The notes beneath the pieces are model-generated. The model worked only from the letters and a program-made list of their open reading frames with translations, searched no databases and was not told the origin of the DNA. Of a stretch of 7,444 bases of DNA, positions 1 to 4,834 are shown piece after piece (within the stretch, counting starts at the first letter, position 1; each line of letters begins with the position of its first letter). Location of the stretch: NCBI GenBank assembly GCA_027056825.1, contig JALUJS010000549.1, positions 1 through 7,444 on the forward strand, written 5' to 3'. Made by a program: the position numbers and the translations under genes. The DNA is from Candidatus Krumholzibacteriia bacterium. Lineage in GTDB: Bacteria; Krumholzibacteriota; Krumholzibacteriia; LZORAL124-64-63.

Positions 1-1
1 C

Positions 2-1021
2 GAGCGCGGCAACTTCGAGCACAGTGGCAAGAGCGTGCTGACCTGGCGGGCCGACCCCGACACCATCCTGCAGAAGCACGGCCTGGACCCGGTGGCTGCC
101 AACGACCTGCTGACGAAGTACCGGCCGGTGCTGCGCGATGCGCGGGCCCGGCGCACCCCGCCGGGCCTGGACACCAAGGTGGTCACCGCCTGGGACGCCC
201 TGGTGATCAGTTCCCTGGCGCAGGGGTACGCGGTGACGGGGCGGCGGCAGTACCTGGACGGCGCGGTGCAGGCGTCCGACTACCTCCTGAAGGTCCACCT
301 GCGCAAGGACGGGGCGCTCTGGCGCACCTCCGACGGCGGCTCGGTGTCGGGCGAGGGGGTCCTGGACGACTACGCCCTGCTGGTCACGGCGCTGCTGGAC
401 GTGTACCAGGTCAGCGACGATCCCGCGCTGCAGGAACGCTACCTGGGTGCGGCGCGGTCGCTGCTGGATTTCGCCCGCACGGAGTTCAAACGCGCCGAGG
501 GCGGGTACTACCTGTCCCGCGACCAGGTGCACGCGCCCCTGGGCCGACCGGTGGACACCTTCGACAACGTCACGCCTTCGGCCCTGGCGGCCATGCACCA
601 GGCGCTGATCACCATGGCGGCTGTGACCGGCGAAACCGGCTACCTGGAGGAGTCGCGCGAGGACCTGGGCCGCTGGGCCGAGCTGATCCGCCGCGCCGGC
701 ATCGAGACCGCCTGGCTGTGCGATGCCATCAGCAAGGTGATCGCCCCGTATTACGACGTGGTCATCGCCGGGGATCCGGGCGCAGCGGACACGGTGGCGC
801 TGCGGCACGCCTTCTGGGACCGGTGGCCGGCCAATGCGGTGGTGACCCTGGTTCCCGCCGGGGGGGCGTCTGCAAAGTCGGTGAAGCTGGCCCCCGCGTT
901 GGAAGGGAAGAAGGCCGTGGCCGGTACGGCCACGGCCTACGTCTGCGAGTTCGGCGCCTGCCAGGCGCCGACGCCGCAGGCGGAGGTCATGCTGGAGCAG
1001 TTGGGGCTGGGCGGGGAATAG
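2..1021 (+). CDS. DUF255/thioredoxin-domain protein (YyaL/SPATA20-like), C-terminal part
   Basis: This is a partial gene. The frame is open to the left edge from base 2, and the 339 visible residues end at a TAG stop. The family pairs an N-terminal thioredoxin-like DUF255 domain with a C-terminal (alpha/alpha)6 barrel resembling glycoside hydrolases and epimerases, and usually runs to about 650-750 residues. Only the barrel half is present, so the thioredoxin active site cannot be inspected. Family landmarks seen: GNFEHSG at the very start of the fragment, KVVTAWDALVISSLAQGY, GEGVLDDYALLVTALLDVY, the GGYYLS segment, a D-N-V-T-P-S stretch, VVIAGDP, and the C-terminal YVCEFGACQAPTPQ signature. 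The biochemical role of these proteins is not settled. A GTG at base 35 is internal, because conserved family sequence continues upstream of it. A hairpin follows 38 nt after the stop. Confidence 0.9.
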   Translation, partial: ERGNFEHSGKSVLTWRADPDTILQKHGLDPVAANDLLTKYRPVLRDARARRTPPGLDTKVVTAWDALVISSLAQGYAVTGRRQYLDGAVQASDYLLKVHLRKDGALWRTSDGGSVSGEGVLDDYALLVTALLDVYQVSDDPALQERYLGAARSLLDFARTEFKRAEGGYYLSRDQVHAPLGRPVDTFDNVTPSALAAMHQALITMAAVTGETGYLEESREDLGRWAELIRRAGIETAWLCDAISKVIAPYYDVVIAGDPGAADTVALRHAFWDRWPANAVVTLVPAGGASAKSVKLAPALEGKKAVAGTATAYVCEFGACQAPTPQAEVMLEQLGLGGE

Positions 1022-1058
1022 ACCGGCCCCCGGGAGCAATCACACACGCCCTGCTGCG

Positions 1059-1082
1059 GCCATGGCGCACATGCGCCATGGC
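1059..1082. terminator. Perfect inverted repeat, possible terminator or operator
   Basis: Two 11-base arms, GCCATGGCGCA and its exact complement TGCGCCATGGC, are separated by only two bases (CA). In RNA this would form a GC-rich hairpin with an opened loop of about 4 nt. It lies 38 nt after the stop of the DUF255 gene and 45 nt before the -35 box of the next promoter. That position suits a transcription terminator. No T-run follows on either strand, so a canonical Rho-independent terminator is not supported. A protein-binding site remains possible. Confidence 0.45.
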
Positions 1083-1126
1083 TCCCACAGTGGAACAAGA
1101 ATGCGAACGATCCGGCAACCCTCGTA

Positions 1127-1155
1127 TTGACATCAAATTATCGCCCCGGTATTTT
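1127..1155 (+). promoter_or_regulatory. Sigma70-type promoter for the lipoprotein gene
   Basis: A perfect -35 hexamer TTGACA (1127-1132) is followed after exactly 17 bases by TATTTT (1150-1155), a 4-of-6 match to the -10 consensus. The region is noticeably AT-richer than the flanking coding DNA. Transcription would begin near 1162 and leave a leader of about 44 nt before the lipoprotein ATG at 1206. This is a motif call only, with no experimental support. Confidence 0.6.
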
Positions 1156-1205
1156 CAATCCTTGAAGGCCTTTGCCACGACTCCCCTCGCCCGGAACGGA
1201 TTCTC

Positions 1206-1913
1206 ATGTCTAAAACTATCCTTTTTGTCATCTGCTTGATGGCTTTGGTTGTAGTCACCGGCTGCGGAAACGACGGCACCGCTCCCGTACTGGAGGACGG
1301 CCTGGTGGGCCAGGTCACGGACTTCGAGGGCAACCCGGTCGCTGACGCCGCCATCGGGCTGATCTACGCTACCGACCTGCCCGATCTGTTCGCCAAGCCC
1401 CAGACCGGCATCGGATTCCAGTTGCCTGATTCCAGCCAGGTGACCCTATTGATCCTGGATGCCGCATCGGATGTGGTGCGCACCCTCATCGACGACACCC
1501 TCCCCGGGGGCACCCATTCCATCCTCTGGGACGCCACCGACGACCAGGGCGCGCGCGTCCCCAACGGCCTGTACTGGTCCGTGTTGATCGTGGAGGGGGT
1601 GGAGACCGACCGCAGTCCCCTGTTCCTGATCGATCCTGATCCGGCATCCCTTTTCGAGCGGGCCAACACCCACACCGATGCCGACGGCAATTTCCGGATT
1701 CCCCGCGCGCTCGTCCCCACCGGGGTGGTCATACCGGTCACCGATGAACAGGGCGGCCTGCTGGGGGATTATCCCATCAGCCGGACGGTGACCGTGGAAG
1801 TCGGGAGGACGGACCAGGGCTTTCATTACGATATCGAGATCATCACCCTGCCGGAATCCTGGGAGCGGTTCGAGGTGGAGATCTCGGTGCCGGGCATCAA
1901 GCCCCGGGACTGA
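1206..1913 (+). CDS. Secreted lipoprotein with FlgD-Ig-like segment inside a carboxypeptidase-regulatory-like fold
   Basis: A 235-aa protein beginning with a lipoprotein signal peptide: Lys3, a hydrophobic core (residues 5-17) and the lipobox V-T-G-C with Cys20 as the expected lipidated residue. Gly21-Asn22 after the cysteine gives no inner-membrane retention (Asp+2) signal. Residues about 32-54 (GQVTDFEGNPVADAAIGLI) look like the first strands of a carboxypeptidase-regulatory-like domain. Residues about 78-131 match the FlgD-Ig-like pattern: LLILDAASDVVRTL, GGTHSILWDATDDQGARVPN and GLYWSVLIVEG. The regulatory-like pattern resumes at THTDADGNFRIPRALVP (155-171), so one beta domain seems inserted in the other. 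The function is unknown; a surface adhesive or structural role is inferred from the folds. The ribosome site is weak (GGAACGGA at 1193-1200), but this start alone yields the signal peptide. A sigma70-type promoter lies at 1127-1155. Confidence 0.8.
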   Translation: MSKTILFVICLMALVVVTGCGNDGTAPVLEDGLVGQVTDFEGNPVADAAIGLIYATDLPDLFAKPQTGIGFQLPDSSQVTLLILDAASDVVRTLIDDTLPGGTHSILWDATDDQGARVPNGLYWSVLIVEGVETDRSPLFLIDPDPASLFERANTHTDADGNFRIPRALVPTGVVIPVTDEQGGLLGDYPISRTVTVEVGRTDQGFHYDIEIITLPESWERFEVEISVPGIKPRD

Positions 1914-2003
1914 GCAAAGAGATCGCAGTCTTACCGGGGAAGCCGGACGCTTTCTCACGTGACGCTGTTCGTCAAGGTTGAGTCAAAAAAGCGCAGGATT
2001 CAT

Positions 2004-2019
2004 CCCCACACGTGTGGGG
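2004..2019. terminator. Perfect 16-bp palindrome between convergent genes
   Basis: CCCCACACGTGTGGGG is a perfect palindrome. It lies 90 nt after the lipoprotein stop and 7 nt after the antitoxin stop on the opposite strand, where a shared terminator would be expected. On the minus strand a run of six T (1990-1985) follows, but only after 13 intervening bases, which is too far for a textbook intrinsic terminator. The plus strand has no T-run. It could also be a binding site with a CACGTG core. The remainder of 1914-2026 contains no gene that I can support. Confidence 0.4.
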
Positions 2020-2026
2020 TCAACTC

Positions 2027-2254
2027 TCAGGACACCTTCTGCTCGAGCATTTCTGCAATCCAGATCTTGATGATCGACTGCCTGGTGACGCCCAGCCGCT
2101 TCGCTTCACGATCGAGTGATTCGATCATCCAGGCAGGGAAGTCGACATTGACCCGCCGGGGCTCCTGGTTGCGCCGACGCGCCTGCGACAGGTCCAGATC
2201 CGAGGTGACATCTTCTCCCTGATCAAACTTTTCATCGAAATCACGGGCCTTCAT
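2027..2254 (-). CDS. brnA: BrnA/CopG-family antitoxin
   Basis: A 75-aa protein and the antitoxin partner of the BrnT toxin immediately upstream. The N-terminal half is charged (MKARDFDEKFDQGEDVTSDL) and probably wraps the toxin. Residues 33-70 form a ribbon-helix-helix DNA-binding domain: a strand RRVNVDF, then helices WMIESLDREAKRLG and TRQSIIKIWIAEML. Antitoxins of this type dimerise, neutralise the toxin by direct binding and repress their own promoter. The start at 2254 is favoured by a strong ribosome site (GAGGAGGT at 2270-2263, 8 nt upstream) that lies inside the toxin gene. An in-frame upstream ATG at 2311 would add 19 residues with no family resemblance. The gene overlaps the toxin by 14 nt in another frame. 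The family is firm; the exact BrnA name rather than a generic CopG antitoxin is slightly less so. Confidence 0.85.
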   Translation of the reverse strand: MKARDFDEKFDQGEDVTSDLDLSQARRRNQEPRRVNVDFPAWMIESLDREAKRLGVTRQSIIKIWIAEMLEQKVS

Positions 2255-2504
2255 AGATCTCGACCTCCTCTCTACGCGAGCGTCGAACCGAAATGATGCG
2301 GATTCGATCATCCCGATATGTGATCACCGCCGACCAGTGCCTGCCAGCGATCCTGCCAATGACCAGATACCGTGGCTCATCAGTCGTACGAGCCGGGATC
2401 TCAATCAGCATATCGTCAAGCCACAATTGTTGGGCATCAACGAAGTCTATGCCATGCTTCTCCTTGTTTCCCAGGCTCTTGGCTTGGTCGTACTCAAACT
2501 CCAT
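2241..2504 (-). CDS. brnT: BrnT-family ribonuclease toxin
   Basis: An 87-aa protein matching the BrnT family along its full length. BrnT proteins have a RelE-like fold, cleave RNA and arrest growth when not bound by BrnA. Recognisable elements are FEYDQAKS (3-10), the N-x-x-KHGIDF segment (13-21), EIPARTTDEPRYLVIG (35-50), HWSAVITYR (56-64) and the C-terminal basic strand RIRIISVRRSRREE (67-80), where the catalytic and RNA-binding basic residues of the family lie. The length is typical and nothing is truncated, so the toxin looks intact. The start ATG at 2504 has AGGAAG (2514-2509) 4 nt upstream. The toxin comes first in the operon, as in the Brucella brnTA locus, and its 3' end overlaps brnA. 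Base composition is less GC-rich than its neighbours, consistent with acquisition by transfer. Confidence 0.93.
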   Translation of the reverse strand: MEFEYDQAKSLGNKEKHGIDFVDAQQLWLDDMLIEIPARTTDEPRYLVIGRIAGRHWSAVITYRDDRIRIISVRRSRREEVEIYEGP

Positions 2505-2521
2505 TGCACTTCCTGGATATA

Positions 2522-2550
2522 ATTATAGTATATTTTATATACTAAATCAA
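2522..2550 (-). promoter_or_regulatory. brnTA promoter with inverted-repeat operator in the spacer
   Basis: Read on the minus strand, TTGATT (2550-2545) is a 4-of-6 match to the -35 consensus, followed by a 17-base spacer and a perfect -10 box TATAAT (2527-2522). The spacer is almost exactly an inverted repeat: TAGTATAT (2526-2533) and ATATACTA (2537-2544) around a 3-base centre. A ribbon-helix-helix antitoxin bound there would block RNA polymerase directly, so this is the expected autoregulatory operator. The transcript would begin near 2515, giving a leader of about 11 nt that still includes the AGGAAG ribosome site. The 2505-2579 stretch is strikingly AT-rich in an otherwise GC-rich window. 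Confidence 0.7.
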
Positions 2551-2579
2551 TGGTGTTTTCAATTCATTTCCCCCTCCCG

Positions 2580-3608
2580 TCACCCGACCCGCAGCACCTT
2601 CGCCCCCCGCACTCCGCCGGCCTTCAACGCGACGAGCGCCCAGTTGGCGTCGGCCGGGTCGAAGACCTCGACCTCCGGCTGGATTTCGGCGGCACGGGCC
2701 AGTTCCAGGAACTCCCGGATATCCCGGCCCGCCACGTTGGCCACGGTCTTGATCTCGCGCTCGCGCCACAGGTGGGTCGAGTAATCCAGATCGGCCAGGA
2801 CGTCCCGGTCGCCCGCCTCCTTGGCGATGGCGTTGATCACCAGGCGGCCGCCCGGAGCCAGGGCCTCCAGGGCCTTGAGCACCGGCGTCCAGGCCGGGGT
2901 GGTGTCGATGATGGCGTCGCAGAGCGCCGGAGGCGCCTCGGCGGTATCCCCTGCCCAGTCGGCCCCCAGCTTGCGGGCGAATTCCCGCGTCTGCTCGCTG
3001 CGCGCGAACACGAAAATTTCGCTGCCGGGGTAAAGATGCTTCGCCAGTTGCAGCACCAGATGCCCCGACCCGCCGAAGCCGGTCAAACCCAGCCTCATGC
3101 CGTTTTCCAGGCCGCACAGGCGCAACGCGCGCCAGCCCACCGCCCCGGCGCACAAGAGCGGGGCGGTCTGCACATCATCCAGGCCTTCGGGCACCGGATG
3201 GGCGTAGCGCGCATCGACGGTCATCAACTCGGCGTAGCCGCCGTCGATGTCCCGGCCGGTGGCGATGAAATCTGCACACAGATTCTCCAGGCCCCAGCGG
3301 CAACGCGCGCACTTTCCACAGGCCCCGCCGATCCAGCCCACGCCCACGCGCACACCCAGCGCGGGCGAGGCCACGCCCTCCCCCTGGCCCACCACCTCGC
3401 CCACCACCTGGTGCCCCAAGACAACCGGCAGCCGCGGCGGCGGCGTGCGGCCCTCGATCTCATCCAGTTCGGTGTGGCAGACGCCGCAGGCGTGCACGCG
3501 GATCAGCACCTGGCCGGGGCCCGGTTCGGGATCCGGCAATGCGGCCAGGCGCAGGGGTTCGCTGTCGGGGGTGACGGGTCCGAGCTTCTCGAGGATCATG
3601 GCGCGCAT
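2580..3608 (-). CDS. Zinc-dependent medium-chain alcohol dehydrogenase
   Basis: A 342-aa cytosolic oxidoreductase of the zinc-containing MDR superfamily, expected to interconvert alcohols and aldehydes with a nicotinamide cofactor. Probable catalytic zinc ligands are Cys44 (in ACGVCHTELD), His66 (in GHQVVG) and Cys153 (in APLLCAGA). The structural zinc site is complete: Cys97, Cys100, Cys103, Cys111. The Rossmann glycine motif is GFGGSGH (177-183). The second strand ends FVFARS with no acidic residue, so strict NAD preference is not indicated. GHQ replaces the common GHE; as I recall it, this is usual in the CAD2-like/AdhA subgroup, which also has the GGYAE segment seen at 123-127. The substrate cannot be assigned. 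The start at 3608 has GGAGG (3618-3614) 5 nt upstream; the longer open frame upstream has no family similarity. It follows the 154-aa gene on the same strand after 70 nt. No terminator is obvious before the brnTA promoter. Confidence 0.92.
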   Translation of the reverse strand: MRAMILEKLGPVTPDSEPLRLAALPDPEPGPGQVLIRVHACGVCHTELDEIEGRTPPPRLPVVLGHQVVGEVVGQGEGVASPALGVRVGVGWIGGACGKCARCRWGLENLCADFIATGRDIDGGYAELMTVDARYAHPVPEGLDDVQTAPLLCAGAVGWRALRLCGLENGMRLGLTGFGGSGHLVLQLAKHLYPGSEIFVFARSEQTREFARKLGADWAGDTAEAPPALCDAIIDTTPAWTPVLKALEALAPGGRLVINAIAKEAGDRDVLADLDYSTHLWREREIKTVANVAGRDIREFLELARAAEIQPEVEVFDPADANWALVALKAGGVRGAKVLRVG

Positions 3609-3678
3609 GGCATCCTCCGGTGGGTTGGGCGCCGACGGGCACCGATGGACGCCGACGGGCGCCCGCGGCATCGGCAGG
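3609..3678. repeat. Short repeats in the spacer between the 154-aa gene and the dehydrogenase
   Basis: The 10-mer GCCGACGGGC occurs at 3631-3640 and again at 3651-3660, a 20-base period. GGGCGCC occurs at 3627-3633 and 3657-3663, and since its complement GGCGCCC lies at 3658-3664 the spacer could fold into a GC-rich stem. No T-run follows on the minus strand, so it is not a standard terminator. It may simply be low-complexity GC-rich DNA, or it may modulate read-through into the dehydrogenase gene. Confidence 0.3.
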
Positions 3679-4143
3679 TCAGGCCTCGGCGACCTCCGTG
3701 ACCTCCACCTCGCAGTGCAGGCCGGTGATGTCGGCCTTCTCGCCCAGCAACTCGAGGGTCTTGCGCCGGGCCGCTTCCAGGAAAGCTTTCTCCTGCTGCG
3801 GATCATCGAAGACATCCCAGCAGATCTCGCCGGTCTTCTCGTCGCCGCAGTAGGCGTGCAGGTCCAGGTAGAGCGAGAATCCCATCTCCGGGTCACAGAA
3901 ACTGTCCACCTCGATGTCGATGGCGAAGCCGTCCTCGGGGATCGCATCACCGCCCTTGCCGCGCACCGCGTCTTCCCAGAACCCGGCCACCTCGCCGGTC
4001 AGGTAGAGGCGGAACTCGCCGTCGCCGGTCACCGGCCAGACGGCGTTCAGGCGCTCCAGGCTCTCGTGCACCAGGTCGATGGCGATGTTGGCGTCGATGC
4101 GCACGGAGCAGTTGTCGCGCAGATCCTCGAAATCCCGGTACAT
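3679..4143 (-). CDS. Acidic protein of unknown function (154 aa)
   Basis: I do not recognise this protein. The start at 4143 is supported by GGAAGGA (4157-4151) 7 nt upstream, and high-GC codon use along its length supports a real gene. It has 37 acidic and 13 basic residues, so it is strongly negative at neutral pH, and five cysteines (12, 83, 99, 108, 144). No signal peptide or membrane segment is visible, so it should be cytosolic. Several short hydrophobic/acidic alternating stretches suggest a beta-rich core: EFRLYLTGEV (43-52), FAIDIEVDSF (73-82), FSLYLDLHAY (89-98) and LHCEVEVTEV (142-151). A helix is likely at 116-134. It begins 132 nt from the divergent CBS-domain gene and is followed on its own strand by the alcohol dehydrogenase, possibly in one transcript. 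No function is claimed. Confidence 0.72.
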   Translation of the reverse strand: MYRDFEDLRDNCSVRIDANIAIDLVHESLERLNAVWPVTGDGEFRLYLTGEVAGFWEDAVRGKGGDAIPEDGFAIDIEVDSFCDPEMGFSLYLDLHAYCGDEKTGEICWDVFDDPQQEKAFLEAARRKTLELLGEKADITGLHCEVEVTEVAEA

Positions 4144-4242
4144 GGGCTGGTCCTTCCGGTGGAGTGTGCCGCAAAGGTAGCCCCTGCGCGGGCGTGGCCG
4201 CAAGGGTCCGTGGCGGGACTTCTATATCCTATTTATCCTGTA

Positions 4243-4251
4243 TGCTATATC
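4243..4251 (+). promoter_or_regulatory. Possible extended -10 promoter for the CBS-domain gene
   Basis: TGCTATATC (4243-4251) fits the extended -10 layout, TG plus one base before a weak -10 hexamer TATATC. It sits in an AT-rich patch (4221-4250) unlike the GC-rich flanks. No good -35 box lies upstream. The start site would fall near 4258, leaving a short leader that contains the ribosome site. The patch sits between divergent genes and might also serve the minus-strand gene, but I see no convincing minus-strand promoter. Confidence 0.3.
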
Positions 4252-4275
4252 GCGATCAGAAAGAGAGGAGAAAAC

Positions 4276-4731
4276 ATGCAATCCATCGGTGAACTTCTGG
4301 CCGCCAAGGAACGCCCCGCCGTGGTCACCACCACCCCCGGGGCCACCGTGTTCGAGGCCGTCACCCGCATGGTCGAGAACAACATCGGCGCCATCCTGGT
4401 CTGCGAGGGCGACGACATCCGCGGCATCATGACCGAGCGCGACTACCTGCGCTTCATCACCGTCCAGGGCAAGACCGCCCGCGACACCCCGGTCAGCGAG
4501 CTGATGACCCGCAAGGTGGTGTTCGTCACCCCGGACGCCCAGCTCGGCGAGGTGGCCGCCCTGATGACCGAGTGCCGCATCCGGCACGTGCCGGTGATGG
4601 ACCAGGGCCAGCTGTGCGGGATCGTCTCCATCGGGGATGTGGTCAAGCAGATCAGCCGCAACCGCAAGGCCCAGATCCGCACCCTGGAGGAATACATCGC
4701 CTCGCCCTATCCCGGGCCGACGGCCGGCTGA
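4276..4731 (+). CDS. Two-CBS-domain regulatory protein
   Basis: A 151-aa soluble protein made of one CBS pair (Bateman module) and no other domain. CBS1 spans about residues 13-62 and CBS2 about 76-127. Each ends with the usual ligand-site pattern, GIMTERDYLRF (50-60) and GIVSIGDVVKQ (115-125), where Thr53/Asp56 and Ser118/Asp121 occupy the positions that bind the ribose of adenosyl ligands in this family. RIRHVPVMD (101-109) is another typical CBS element. A short tail follows (RTLEEYIASPYPG). Stand-alone CBS pairs usually sense AMP, ATP, NAD or S-adenosylmethionine and act on a partner protein; no partner can be named here. The start at 4276 has AGAGGAG (4264-4270) 5 nt upstream; the open frame continues far upstream but only as antisense to other genes. 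The next gene starts 103 nt downstream. Confidence 0.9.
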   Translation: MQSIGELLAAKERPAVVTTTPGATVFEAVTRMVENNIGAILVCEGDDIRGIMTERDYLRFITVQGKTARDTPVSELMTRKVVFVTPDAQLGEVAALMTECRIRHVPVMDQGQLCGIVSIGDVVKQISRNRKAQIRTLEEYIASPYPGPTAG

Positions 4732-4781
4732 TTCCCGGCGTTGTCCGCAGCTTTGGTGACCGTTACATTGGTCGGCGAACC

Positions 4782-4802
4782 GGTCCGCCCGTTGCGCGGA
4801 CC
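4782..4802 (+). other. Hairpin upstream of the aconitase-type gene
   Basis: GGTCCGC (4782-4788) and its complement GCGGACC (4796-4802) form a 7-bp stem with a 7-nt loop. It lies between the CBS stop (4731) and the ribosome site of the hydratase (AGGAG, 4821-4825). No T-run follows, so read-through from the CBS gene seems possible. It could be a partial terminator, an RNA-stability element or chance structure in GC-rich DNA. A weak promoter-like pair, TTGTCC (4741-4746) and TACATT (4764-4769) with 17-base spacing, precedes it. Confidence 0.3.
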
Positions 4803-4834
4803 CACCGGGACCCCTTCGCCAGGAGTACGCCGCC

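Noticed and set aside
1446..1958. A 170-codon minus-strand frame opposite the lipoprotein.
   Set aside because: The plus strand encodes a signal peptide, a lipobox and domain motifs. The reverse frame shows only shadow composition.
2526..2544. The AT-rich inverted repeat read as a terminator for the dehydrogenase transcript.
   Set aside because: The stem is made almost only of A-T pairs and would be weak in RNA, no T-run follows, and its exact fit between -35 and -10 boxes explains it better as an operator.
2550..3701. A 383-codon open frame on the plus strand opposite the alcohol dehydrogenase.
   Set aside because: The opposite strand carries a complete zinc-enzyme gene with all ligands. 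The plus-strand translation is low-complexity and shows no family features.
3609..3950. An upstream extension of the dehydrogenase frame giving a 456-residue protein.
   Set aside because: The extension overlaps the 154-aa gene in another frame, has no similarity to dehydrogenases, and the ATG at 3608 has a good ribosome site.
3247..4275. An upstream extension of the CBS frame giving a 494-residue protein.
   Set aside because: It would run antisense through the dehydrogenase and the 154-aa gene. The ATG at 4276 has a strong ribosome site and starts exactly at the CBS-type sequence.
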